Positions 15,871 to 23,671 of a stretch of 34,491 nt of DNA are shown piece by piece. Position 1 is the first letter of the stretch. Every line of letters begins with the position of its first letter. The position numbers and the translations under genes were made by a program. Below the pieces are notes generated by a model. That model was not told the DNA's origin. It was given only the letters and a program-made list of their open reading frames with translations, and did no database searches. The stretch covers positions 1-34,491 of the forward strand of contig JAFGGC010000039.1 of the NCBI GenBank assembly GCA_016930715.1, given 5' to 3'. Origin of the DNA: Endomicrobiales bacterium (GTDB taxonomy: Bacteria; Elusimicrobiota; Endomicrobiia; Endomicrobiales; JAFGGC01).

Positions 15871-16830
15871 TTAGTCCTTCTTGAATAATTTATCTTTATC
15901 TTTATACACCATGTACCGCGGCGAGTGCAAAACACTACAATTTTCACATATTGCTGGTAAGTTATTGTCCTTTATACTTTTTCTCAATTTCAAATATGCT
16001 TTGCAATTCCAAACATCTTTGAAACTACTTTTCATAATGTTTCCCAAGATAATTTCAGATTTGAGGTCATAACAACAAGGAACTATATCACCGTTCCATC
16101 GTATAGTAGTAGTATTATCAACGTGGTCACAACAGTGATTAATGTAATTTGAAAAAGGCGGTAAAACACTAAATACTTCCTTATCAAGGCCCATATTCAG
16201 CCAATTAACGGCAAAAGTGGTCTTATATTTAATATGCTCAGCATAACCCTTAAAACTATTTTTTATAAATTCGGGGACATTGGCTCTTGCATCCTGATTA
16301 GTATTCTTATCATTTGTATTCATTATTAGGGTTATCGCTATAAATATTTCAGGCAATATACTTTTTAATTCTATCCTTTGTTTTACCAATTCATTAACGT
16401 TAGCCACTATTTTCTCATATTCTGAATTACGACGTATAAAATTGTTTTCTTCCGGACTTTCACCATCAATTGATATCTCAATGGCATCCAATCCAGATTT
16501 AATTAATGCAGCCGATAAGACTGGAGTCAGCAACATGCCGTTAGTTACTGTCTTTACAAAAGGAACACCATATTCTTTCATTTTAAGTACCATTGAACAA
16601 AGCCTTGGATGCAATAAAGGTTCTCCGCCATGATACAACACAACAACCTTTATATGCTCAATATTTTCCTTTATGCATTCGAGCACTTTATCGAATACCG
16701 AATCATCCATCATCCCCTTGTAATCTTTAATCGTACTTGTAGGGCAATGTCTACATCTTAAGTTGCAGGCTGCTGATGGTTCTATACGAAATATTTTTGG
16801 AAAAGGGCGCACAAATTCATTCAATTCCAT
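15871..16830 (-). CDS. Radical SAM/SPASM protein in an AT-rich insert
   Basis: Radical SAM enzyme of 319 residues. FRIEPSAACNLRCRHC holds the 4Fe-4S cysteines Cys22, Cys26 and Cys29. HGGEPLLHP is the GGEP motif. The C-terminal half has further cysteines (HCCDHVDN, VPCCYD, CENCS) of a SPASM-type auxiliary cluster domain. The substrate is unknown; neighbours suggest a sugar or sugar nucleotide. Hand counts of several 60-base lines give about 27-40% GC, against about 57% in the amidotransferase gene, so it looks like a recent arrival. It splits the usual amidotransferase-HisH-HisF trio. One base separates its stop from the hisH ATG. Confidence 0.88.
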   Translation of the reverse strand: MELNEFVRPFPKIFRIEPSAACNLRCRHCPTSTIKDYKGMMDDSVFDKVLECIKENIEHIKVVVLYHGGEPLLHPRLCSMVLKMKEYGVPFVKTVTNGMLLTPVLSAALIKSGLDAIEISIDGESPEENNFIRRNSEYEKIVANVNELVKQRIELKSILPEIFIAITLIMNTNDKNTNQDARANVPEFIKNSFKGYAEHIKYKTTFAVNWLNMGLDKEVFSVLPPFSNYINHCCDHVDNTTTIRWNGDIVPCCYDLKSEIILGNIMKSSFKDVWNCKAYLKLRKSIKDNNLPAICENCSVLHSPRYMVYKDKDKLFKKD

Positions 16831-16837
16831 ATTTTCC

Positions 16838-18001
16838 TTACTCCACGTTATCGTAGTTTATTTTTGCAATGTTACCCTGTTTGTCCTTTACAAGATTCCC
16901 CCTTGAATCGCAGACAAACAGCTTCTTATTGGTGAACCTGTCGCAGAGTTTCACGAACTCATCCACCGTCATGTCAATGTCTTTCAATATATCCTCGAGC
17001 TTTCCGCCGACATATTCCCACGGGAATTTTCCGTCATGCATGCGGATCACTTTAAGCGCCTGTTCCCTCGTCAGCCTGCCCCTTCTTATATGCAGGCACG
17101 CAAGGTCCGTCGCCCTGCCAAAGGCGAACTTAAGGAACTTGAAATAGTCATGGATCCCCGTCTGCTGGTTATCCACGTTTTCATAGTTAACCAGTGAGCC
17201 TTCCACCACCTTGTGATAAGGGCTGAAACCGTACGTCTGGGATATCAGCGCGTTGGTATATCCGTCCCAGGGAATATAGTACCCCAGGAAAATACCGGTT
17301 ACCCCTACTTTTTTCAGCTCTTCGTCCGTGGGATATGTGTACTGTATCAGATGTCTTTCCTCTATGCCTTCCTGACCTATCAAATCCTTGACTCTCAGGC
17401 CCAGAAGGCCGCCAAACTCTTCAAGCCAGCGCCTCGTAAGGACGTTGTTTTTGGCGTCCGCCGCCGGGCCTCCGTACTCGTTCTGGGAATTTTCGCCCCA
17501 GACTATCAGGGGAATATTCATCTGAACGGCGATCCTGATAGGTATGGTAAATATCGTCACGTGTTCAGGCCACGATATGTCACCGACCTGGGTAAGCGCG
17601 AGCTTGTTTATCTTCCTGCGGACTACGGGGTTGGTCGTCACTTCAATATAATCGACTCCCAGATGTTTAATGTTCTCTATGTTTTTCCTGCCTATCTCCG
17701 AAAGCCGGTCGGTCGTAGCTGTTACGCACAGCGGGTTCATCCCGAGCTCAAGCATCGTCACTGCCTGATACGTGCTGTCCTTTCCCCCGCTAACCGGTAT
17801 TATACAGTCGTAGTTCGAGTTATTTTTAGATCTGTACCTCTCAAGAATTTCCTTCAATTCCTTCTTTCGCGCCTTCCAGTCTATCTCTTTGCGCTTCTCA
17901 AAGGACCGGCATGCGTTGCAGATCCCTTCTTCGTCGATGTGAAGGTCAGGCTTCGTTTCAGGCATTATACACCGCTTGCAGTACTTAATTTGTTTTTGCA
18001 T
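16838..18001 (-). CDS. N-acetyl sugar amidotransferase (PseA/WbpG-like)
   Basis: Converts an acetamido group on a sugar to an acetamidino group using ATP and ammonia, as PseA does in Campylobacter and WbpG in Pseudomonas. 387 residues. A zinc-type CKRC (8-11) and CNAC (28-31) pair precedes the PP-loop SGGKDST (71-77), then WGENSQNEYGGP and YYIPWDGYTNA. GAGGTG before the ATG lies in the end of the methylase gene. Ammonia should come from the HisH/HisF pair encoded two genes downstream. In known clusters the three are often adjacent; here a radical SAM gene is inserted. The target may be pseudaminic acid or the product of the NeuB-cupin module. Confidence 0.9.
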   Translation of the reverse strand: MQKQIKYCKRCIMPETKPDLHIDEEGICNACRSFEKRKEIDWKARKKELKEILERYRSKNNSNYDCIIPVSGGKDSTYQAVTMLELGMNPLCVTATTDRLSEIGRKNIENIKHLGVDYIEVTTNPVVRRKINKLALTQVGDISWPEHVTIFTIPIRIAVQMNIPLIVWGENSQNEYGGPAADAKNNVLTRRWLEEFGGLLGLRVKDLIGQEGIEERHLIQYTYPTDEELKKVGVTGIFLGYYIPWDGYTNALISQTYGFSPYHKVVEGSLVNYENVDNQQTGIHDYFKFLKFAFGRATDLACLHIRRGRLTREQALKVIRMHDGKFPWEYVGGKLEDILKDIDMTVDEFVKLCDRFTNKKLFVCDSRGNLVKDKQGNIAKINYDNVE

Positions 18002-18649
18002 TTATGCACCTCGTTTTTTTATTAAAAACATCGTGTCTACGTTACCGTCTTTCCTGTATTTGTAGAATTTCTGCTTTACCAGTTTCGCCCCCCTGAAATT
18101 GTTCAGGTACATCTTCGCGAAATCCGCCTTCCACAGAAGGTTCTTCTGTCCCCTGTAGGTCACGTTTACGTATTTATCAGAGTAGTACTCAAGCCCCCAG
18201 ATGTATCTTTTTGAACACCTGTGTATCTCTTTCATGGCTCTTTTCACGTCTTTTGGCTTTATGTGTATCAAAACTCCCGACGTGAAAACCAGGTCGAAAT
18301 AATTGTCCTTGTACGGAATGTCAAAAGCGTTCGCCTGAATCACGTTAACGCCCGTGAACCTTCTTTTTGCCGTCTCGACGGCGTAATCCTGGGGTTCTAT
18401 CGCGTAAAGGTTCTTGAAACCCATCTTTTGCAGCGCGAGCAGCTGGTTGCCGATGTTCGTTCCGATCTCGAGTATCTTGATGGAGCGGTCCATTTTTCCA
18501 AGGAACTCCCTGTTCATTCTGGTCCTTTTGACACCGTATTTCTGAACGTACGTCCTGTCCAGTTCGGAAACAGTGAAGGTATTCCTATCGGTGTATTTAT
18601 TCCCGAACTTCCTCGTCCACCTATTAAGCTGGTATGTTTTCTGCCTCAT
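18002..18649 (-). CDS. Pseudaminic acid biosynthesis-associated class I methyltransferase
   Basis: SAM-dependent methyltransferase, 215 residues. FGNKYTDRN (15-23) at the N-terminus resembles the FGxxYxxRN signature of methylases next to pseudaminic acid genes. The SAM-binding motif is ILEIGTNIGNQL (59-70), then IEPQDYA, and FDLVFTSGVLIHI. The ATG at 18649 is chosen over the upstream TTG because GGAGG lies directly before it. The substrate is probably a CMP-nonulosonate or its precursor (inference). The stop codon is immediately followed by the amidotransferase ATG with no gap. Confidence 0.85.
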   Translation of the reverse strand: MRQKTYQLNRWTRKFGNKYTDRNTFTVSELDRTYVQKYGVKRTRMNREFLGKMDRSIKILEIGTNIGNQLLALQKMGFKNLYAIEPQDYAVETAKRRFTGVNVIQANAFDIPYKDNYFDLVFTSGVLIHIKPKDVKRAMKEIHRCSKRYIWGLEYYSDKYVNVTYRGQKNLLWKADFAKMYLNNFRGAKLVKQKFYKYRKDGNVDTMFLIKKRGA

Positions 18650-18659
18650 CAAACCTCCG

Positions 18660-19358
18660 TTATTTCATCCTTTTCAACACACTGTATTTGACTTCCGCCG
18701 CCTTCCAATCCTGTTCCTCGTCTATATCCTGCCCTTCGAAATCCTGTATCTCTACCGGCAGAGTCCGCTTCATGAAAAACTTGTTCTGTTTAAGAAAGCT
18801 TTTCTTCTTCATCCAGTAGAACTGGCCGGCGTCGTGGTATGACTTCCGGAACTCCTGCGTCCTTTTACGGTAATTCTCCGGACGTATCATCTTTATCAGG
18901 CCTCTTTCAATCTTAAGCGCTCTTTGAATCGGATAGCTGTATCTAAGCACCGGCACCACGGCGTCAGCGCTTTTCCTTTTCAACAGCCCGAACCCCTCTC
19001 TTATCCTTGATGGCGTGACGAAAACCGCGGTCGGGAATATGCAGCAAATGTACTTGAAGCTCCTGCCGATGCTTTCATAATTTCTCACGACCTCCGCTAC
19101 CACGGAAACCAGCCCCGCGAAGTCGTTGGAGTTTTTCCTCGAACGCAGGAACGGGACCAGCGCGCCGTATCTCCCGGCGATTTTCGCGATTTTAGCGTCA
19201 TCCGTTGAAACCATGACCTCGTCAAAACAACCCGACTCAATGGCGGCTTTTATCGGATAGCTGATGATTGGATGATTGTTGAACAGCCTGATGTTCTTGT
19301 GCGGTATCCTCTTGCTGCCGCCTCTCGCGGGAATGATTGCCAAAGCTTTGTCATTCAT
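18660..19358 (-). CDS. pseF: Pseudaminic acid cytidylyltransferase
   Basis: Activates pseudaminic acid with CTP to the CMP sugar, 232 residues, normal length. The N-terminal IIPARGGSKRIPHKN (8-22) is the CTP-binding signature. PseF-specific features are CIFPTAVF (106-113), SYHDAGQFYW (173-182) and DIDEEQDW (211-218). It overlaps pseC by 8 nt and the methylase starts 10 nt after it. PseG, PseH and a typical PseI do not follow, which is unusual. A second, SpsF-like cytidylyltransferase sits further down the same operon. Confidence 0.9.
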   Translation of the reverse strand: MNDKALAIIPARGGSKRIPHKNIRLFNNHPIISYPIKAAIESGCFDEVMVSTDDAKIAKIAGRYGALVPFLRSRKNSNDFAGLVSVVAEVVRNYESIGRSFKYICCIFPTAVFVTPSRIREGFGLLKRKSADAVVPVLRYSYPIQRALKIERGLIKMIRPENYRKRTQEFRKSYHDAGQFYWMKKKSFLKQNKFFMKRTLPVEIQDFEGQDIDEEQDWKAAEVKYSVLKRMK

Positions 19359-20520
19359 GTTTTTTCACCGCCGTGTTCAGAGTTTTTACGACATATTCGG
19401 CATCCTTCCTTGTCATCGCCGGAAAAAGAGGAAGGGTCAGCGCCGCCCGGTAGTATTTTTCCGCATTGGGATAATCACCATGCCTGTATCCGAAGGTATC
19501 CGTGTAATACGGATGAAGATGCACGGGAACGTAATGCACCTGCAGGCCGATGCCTTTTGAACGCATTTCTCTGTAGACTTGCTTTCTTATGTCCGGGTTT
19601 TTTAGCATTATGACGAATAAATGGTAGGAACTCCGCGTGTCCTGCGGCTCTTTTACTAAGGTAAATTTATCGCTGCCCGCCAGAAGGTCGCCATACAGCT
19701 TTACCAGCTCCCTCCTCTTTGCCACGAACCTCTCAAGCTTTTTCAACTGCTCGATTCCCAAGGCGCACTGAAAATCCGTTATCCTGTAATTCAAACCCAG
19801 CTTTTGCATCTCGTAATACCATTCGCCTTCATCCGTATTCCGGAGCAGGTCTTGAGATTTCGTGATGCCGTGCGTGCGGTAAATCATCAGTTGTTCGTAA
19901 TATTCCTTGTTGTTTGTGAGGACCATTCCCCCTTCACCGGTCGTTATGTGCTTTACAGGGTGGAAGCTCAATATGGCCATGTCCGAATACTCGCAGCTTC
20001 CTACCTTCATCCATCTGCCGCCCGATCTGTACTGCGACCCGAGGGCGTGAGCGGCGTCTTCTATCACCTTGATGTTCCGCTTCTTCGCGATAAGGGATAT
20101 CCTTTCCATATCGCAGGGCCGGCCGGTGAAATGGACCGGGATCAGCACTTTCGTTCTTTCGGTGACCTTCTTTTCCACCTCGCCGGGATCGATGTTCAAG
20201 GTATCTGGGTCAATATCCGCGAGCACGGGCCTTGCCCCGCACAATGCCATGCAGTTGGCGGACGCCACGAACGTTATGGGCGAGGTGATGCCCTCGTCTC
20301 CCCTGCCGAGCCCGGCCGCAAGGCAGGCCACGTGCAGGGCAGCTGTGCCGTTGGCAACTGCCACCGCGTATTTCGCCCCGGTATATTTGCATACCGCGTC
20401 CTCGAAGGCCTTTATAAGAGGCCCCTGGGTCAGCCAGTCCGATTTCAGGGCTTTCACGACCGCCTTGATATCGTCCTGGCCGATCCACTGATGGCCGTAA
20501 GGAATGAATTTCTTTTTCAT
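19351..20520 (-). CDS. pseC: UDP-4-amino-4,6-dideoxy-N-acetyl-L-altrosamine transaminase
   Basis: PLP-dependent DegT/DnrJ/EryC1-type sugar aminotransferase, 389 residues, acting on the PseB product with glutamate as amino donor. ITSPITFVASAN (78-89), VIEDAAHALGS (152-162), and SFHPVKHITTGEGG with Schiff-base Lys190 match PseC (Lys183 in H. pylori). The LTQGP segment (30-34) is typical of the family. The ATG at 20520 lies four bases after the pseB stop, with GGAGGG about 10 nt upstream. The 3' end overlaps pseF by 8 nt. GC content here is among the highest in the window. Confidence 0.93.
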   Translation of the reverse strand: MKKKFIPYGHQWIGQDDIKAVVKALKSDWLTQGPLIKAFEDAVCKYTGAKYAVAVANGTAALHVACLAAGLGRGDEGITSPITFVASANCMALCGARPVLADIDPDTLNIDPGEVEKKVTERTKVLIPVHFTGRPCDMERISLIAKKRNIKVIEDAAHALGSQYRSGGRWMKVGSCEYSDMAILSFHPVKHITTGEGGMVLTNNKEYYEQLMIYRTHGITKSQDLLRNTDEGEWYYEMQKLGLNYRITDFQCALGIEQLKKLERFVAKRRELVKLYGDLLAGSDKFTLVKEPQDTRSSYHLFVIMLKNPDIRKQVYREMRSKGIGLQVHYVPVHLHPYYTDTFGYRHGDYPNAEKYYRAALTLPLFPAMTRKDAEYVVKTLNTAVKKHE

Positions 20521-20523
20521 TAC

Positions 20524-21507
20524 TTAATAGCCCTCCGCCATTTTTTTCAGTTCCTCGATCGTCAGCCACTTGTCGTTCTTGTCGCTGGTGTACCTGAAAT
20601 TGTCCGTCAGTTTCTCGCCGCCTTTTTCGATATATATCTTGCTGGTCCACCAGTGGTACTCGGGCTCAATTACGAAATGGTCCTTGAACGCCACGGAATG
20701 CCTTGCCTCGTCTTCCGTCAGCAGGCACTCGTGAAGCTTTTCCCCGGGGCGTATTCCCGTATAATCTATCTTGCATCCGGGCGCTATCGCCTTGGCAAGC
20801 TCCATTATTTTCATGCTGGGTATCCTGGGTATGAATACCTCGCCGCCGTGCATTAGCTCATGCGCTTTCACGACAAGTTCCACGCCCTGGTCCAGCGTTA
20901 TCCAGAACCTCGTCATCCGCTCATCGGTGATGGTTATCTTGCCGCTTTCCCTGAGTTTCTTGAACAACGGAACGACGCTCCCGCGCGATCCCACGACGTT
21001 GCCGTATCTCACGCAGCTCATCCTGGTCCGGCGCGCACCGCCCACGTATGAATTAGCCGCTATGAATATTTTTTCCATGCACATCTTCGTTGCGCCGTAG
21101 AGGTTGACCGGATTCACGGCTTTGTCTGTACTTAACACGACCACCTTTTCTATGTTGTGGTCGATCGCCGATTCCACGATATTCTGGGCCCCGATTATGT
21201 TGGTTTTCACCGCCTCGAAAGGGTTGTATTCGCATATCGGCACCTGTTTCAACGCCGCTGCGTGTATCACGACGTCCACCCCGTCCATGGCTCTCTTTAT
21301 CCTGTCCTTGTCGCGTATGTCGCCGATAAAGAATCTCAACCTCTCGTCGGAATTGAACTTTTTTTCCATTTCCCATTGCTTGAGTTCGTCCCTCGAAAAA
21401 ATCCTGATCGCTTTCGGTTTAAGCTTCTTCAACGCTATCTCGGTGAACCTCTGCCCGAACGATCCCGTGCCGCCCGTCAACAAAATGACCTTGTTCTCTA
21501 AACCCAT
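20524..21507 (-). CDS. pseB: UDP-N-acetylglucosamine 4,6-dehydratase (inverting)
   Basis: First step of pseudaminic acid synthesis: UDP-GlcNAc to the 4-keto-6-deoxy-L-arabino sugar with C5 inversion. 327 residues. TGGTGSFGQRF (11-21), AALKQVP (84-90), STDKAVNPVNLYGATK with Thr127, Asp128, Lys129, Tyr137 and Lys141 (same spacing as the characterised Thr/Asp/Lys/Tyr/Lys set), and MTRFWI (198-203) identify PseB. The ATG at 21507 is chosen because GGAGAT lies 6 nt upstream; an in-frame ATG seven codons earlier lies inside the regulator end. Its last codons (GGAGGG) supply the ribosome site for pseC. FnlA/CapE-type epimerase-dehydratases are related, but the pseC and pseF neighbours settle the call. 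Confidence 0.93.
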   Translation of the reverse strand: MGLENKVILLTGGTGSFGQRFTEIALKKLKPKAIRIFSRDELKQWEMEKKFNSDERLRFFIGDIRDKDRIKRAMDGVDVVIHAAALKQVPICEYNPFEAVKTNIIGAQNIVESAIDHNIEKVVVLSTDKAVNPVNLYGATKMCMEKIFIAANSYVGGARRTRMSCVRYGNVVGSRGSVVPLFKKLRESGKITITDERMTRFWITLDQGVELVVKAHELMHGGEVFIPRIPSMKIMELAKAIAPGCKIDYTGIRPGEKLHECLLTEDEARHSVAFKDHFVIEPEYHWWTSKIYIEKGGEKLTDNFRYTSDKNDKWLTIEELKKMAEGY

Positions 21508-21521
21508 AATGTTATCTCCTT

Positions 21522-22052
21522 TTACCATATTAATAATCCACTGTCCGACAAGTAATCAATCAGGTCCATGCTCGTTTTTTGCCCTGTTTCGCTGGAAATT
21601 GCCGTTATAACGGCGTTATTGTCCCTGCCGTTATTCTCGGGTTTTATCGTGTATTTAACGTTCAATGTGTTCTTGAACGCTATTTCCGCGATATACATCA
21701 TCTCTCCGCCTCCCGACAGCTCGAAAACATCAAAACCCTTCCGGGTATATTCAGAGATCAACTTCTGAATGGCTTTCCTTATACTGGTCAGCATGTTTAT
21801 TGTCTTGACCGTGAAATTGTAGGATTTCTTGGCTTTTTCCGAAAAACCCTTGGGCGTGAGGAGGTATTGTATCTTCTTTTGGTTCAGCTGCTTTGCTTTC
21901 ACGTAGCCCTTTTTGATGAGTTTCTTGATGATGAGGTTGGTAAGGCCCAGCGATATGCCGGTCCTCGTGGCGATGGTCCTCTGGTCGGGAAGGTGGTTGT
22001 TGTGTATTTCCCTGATTACGGCAAATTCCTTTTCCGAGACTTCTAATGGCAT
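21522..22052 (-). CDS. MarR-family EPS-associated transcriptional regulator with C-terminal extension
   Basis: Winged-helix DNA-binding protein, 176 residues. The N-terminal part (about 8-75) has RTIATRTGISLGLTNLIIKK as recognition region, GYVKAK and YLLTPKG as wing, resembling the MarR_EPS family found beside exopolysaccharide clusters. Family members are often about 100 residues. Here a second part (about 105-176) contains FELSGGGEMMYIAEIA (110-125), like the glycine-rich turn of a degenerate Rossmann fold, which might sense a sugar nucleotide (inference). AGGGGAA precedes the ATG. It is the first gene of the operon, with its own promoter and palindrome upstream, so it probably regulates itself and the genes behind it. 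pseB starts 14 nt downstream. Confidence 0.85.
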   Translation of the reverse strand: MPLEVSEKEFAVIREIHNNHLPDQRTIATRTGISLGLTNLIIKKLIKKGYVKAKQLNQKKIQYLLTPKGFSEKAKKSYNFTVKTINMLTSIRKAIQKLISEYTRKGFDVFELSGGGEMMYIAEIAFKNTLNVKYTIKPENNGRDNNAVITAISSETGQKTSMDLIDYLSDSGLLIW

Positions 22053-22072
22053 AGGATTCCCCTTTTTTAGCT

Positions 22073-22093
22073 AATGTTCAATTTTTGAACATT
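22073..22093. promoter_or_regulatory. Perfect 21-bp palindromic operator, probably for the adjacent MarR/EPS regulator
   Basis: AATGTTCAA, a 3-nt spacer, then TTGAACATT: 9-bp arms with perfect symmetry. It covers the end of the -10 box and the expected transcription start. A repressor dimer bound here would block RNA polymerase. Its place 20 bases upstream of a MarR-type gene suggests autoregulation of the whole operon; that is inference. Confidence 0.7.
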
Positions 22094-22096
22094 GTA
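22091..22096 (-). promoter_or_regulatory. -10 box of the EPS operon promoter
   Basis: TACAAT on the minus strand, one mismatch from TATAAT, at the ideal 17-bp spacing from TTGACA. This places the transcription start near 22084 and gives a leader of about 30 nt before the regulator ATG. It overlaps the palindromic operator by three bases. Confidence 0.75.
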
Positions 22097-22113
22097 ACTA
22101 ATATAATAGGAAT

Positions 22114-22119
22114 TGTCAA
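22114..22119 (-). promoter_or_regulatory. -35 box of the EPS operon promoter
   Basis: Perfect consensus TTGACA on the minus strand, 17 bp from the -10 box. An AT-rich stretch just upstream (about 22123-22150, with A- and T-tracts) could act as an UP element. Confidence 0.75.
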
Positions 22120-22159
22120 GCCGTATTTGGATTTCTAAAAAATTGTTTTTGGGTGACCC

Positions 22160-23611
22160 TTACGGCGTTTTTTTTGCGGTTTTTGAGGCGAAGTACCAGT
22201 TGAAGGAAGCCCTTAAAAGGCCTATCCCTCCCCTGAGGTAGGCCAAAAGAACGCTGGGTCTGAAACCGAAGCTCAGGAGCCTGATAATCTGCGGCAGTCT
22301 CAAATAATACCTTCTGTACGCTCCGGCCACTATCTTTAACAGCTCCTCGCGCGACAGTTCAGTGTGCGTGTAATCGAACGGAATGTCGTCGCCGACCGAA
22401 CACCAGTTGCTCCAGTCCTTGATCTCTTTGACTTTTTCCCTGTAATACTGCTGGAATATGGCCGTTCCGGGAAAAGGTATCAAAATGCTGAACCCTGTGA
22501 TAACAGCCTTGAGGGATATCGCAAAACGCACTGTATCTTCAGCTGTTTTTTTGGTTTCACCCGGGCATCCTATAATGAAGGAATTCAGGTACCTGATTCC
22601 CGCTTCGCGGCACAACCTGCAGGCGGCTTCCGTCTGTTCGAGCGTCACTTGCTTCTTGATATTGTCCAGTATCCGCTGGTTGCCGCTTTCCACCCCGAAA
22701 AGTATGTAAATGCAGCCGGCCTTCTTCATTAGGCCGAGGAGCTCTCGGTCGTTGAGCTGATCCACCCTGCCGAAAATGAACCACGTGATGTTCAGTTGCC
22801 TGCGCAGGATCTCCTCGCAGATCCTTACGACCCTGTCCCTGTCGGCGGCAAAATTGTCGTCCACTATGTGAAAATGCCTTATCCCGTACTTTTTGACCAG
22901 GTATTCAAGTTCATTGACGAAATACACCGCGCCGTGGGGCCTGTACTTCCTGCCTGTGGTTATGTTTCCGCAGAAAGTACAGCTTGAAGGACAACCCCTG
23001 CTTGAGAGTATCGTCGCGTGCAGCTTTCCCCTTTCAAACTGCGGCTGGAGCCGGTACCAGCCCACGTCCACCTGCGTCCTGTCCGGATACGGCAGGCGGT
23101 CCAGGTCCTCAATGAACCCTTTTTTCTCGTTAATAACCACCTTTCCGTGCTTCCTGTACGCTATGGAAGGCACGGCGGCCAGGTCAAGTTCCTTCTTTTC
23201 GATGAAATCGCACAGCGCACTTACGACGTACTCTCCCTCGCCTATCACGACTATGTCTATATCCGGGCAATCCTGAAGGCTTTTTTCCGGAAGCGCCGAA
23301 ACGTGCACCCCGCCCACCGCGAGCAGAACCGGCAGCTCCTTTTTTATCACGGAAGCCCACCTGCAGGCGATGGTGAAATTCGCGGTGACGCAGCTCAGGC
23401 CCACCAGGTCCGGCCGGAAGTCTCTGAGTCTATCGACAACACTGACCAGGTCCTTGCCTTCCGCTTCCGGGTCAAGCAGAAGAACCTCATGCCCGCGTTC
23501 TTTCGCGACGGCGGCTATGTAGCCCAGCCCGAGCGGGTAGGCGGAATTGTGCCCCATGTTGATTTTGCCGTAGACTTCAAGATAAGGGATGTTGATAAGG
23601 CAGAGTTTCAT
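22160..23611 (-). CDS. B12-binding-domain radical SAM protein
   Basis: Radical SAM enzyme with an N-terminal cobalamin-binding-like Rossmann domain (about 1-150, with PDLVGLSCVT, AVGGVHVSA and IGEGE) and a central radical SAM domain. The 4Fe-4S ligands lie in CPSSCTFC (Cys207, Cys211, Cys214). A second hallmark, FGVESGNQRIL, and FIIGCPGET follow. 483 residues from the ATG chosen here; a TTG four codons upstream is also possible and neither has a strong ribosome site. The substrate is unknown. Members methylate or rearrange unactivated carbons in lipids, sugars or antibiotics. It is the last gene before the regulated promoter of the next operon, so it probably belongs to the upstream transcript. 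Confidence 0.85.
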   Translation of the reverse strand: MKLCLINIPYLEVYGKINMGHNSAYPLGLGYIAAVAKERGHEVLLLDPEAEGKDLVSVVDRLRDFRPDLVGLSCVTANFTIACRWASVIKKELPVLLAVGGVHVSALPEKSLQDCPDIDIVVIGEGEYVVSALCDFIEKKELDLAAVPSIAYRKHGKVVINEKKGFIEDLDRLPYPDRTQVDVGWYRLQPQFERGKLHATILSSRGCPSSCTFCGNITTGRKYRPHGAVYFVNELEYLVKKYGIRHFHIVDDNFAADRDRVVRICEEILRRQLNITWFIFGRVDQLNDRELLGLMKKAGCIYILFGVESGNQRILDNIKKQVTLEQTEAACRLCREAGIRYLNSFIIGCPGETKKTAEDTVRFAISLKAVITGFSILIPFPGTAIFQQYYREKVKEIKDWSNWCSVGDDIPFDYTHTELSREELLKIVAGAYRRYYLRLPQIIRLLSFGFRPSVLLAYLRGGIGLLRASFNWYFASKTAKKTP

Positions 23612-23671
23612 CGGAATAATCAAAAAAGCAATGCTTCTCGGCAGGATCCCGCGGTTTTTGCGGTCTGACGC

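Noticed and set aside
19804..20856. Long open frame of 350 codons on the plus strand
   Set aside because: It is the antisense shadow of pseB and pseC in a GC-rich stretch and shows no recognisable protein motif.
22152..22160. GGGTGACCC palindrome-like motif upstream of the promoter
   Set aside because: It has no loop and overlaps the end of the radical SAM gene; nothing links it to regulation.
23624..23671. Small hairpin followed by T residues after the UDP-glucuronate decarboxylase as a terminator
   Set aside because: The stem is only four base pairs (AAGC/GCTT), too weak to support a terminator call.
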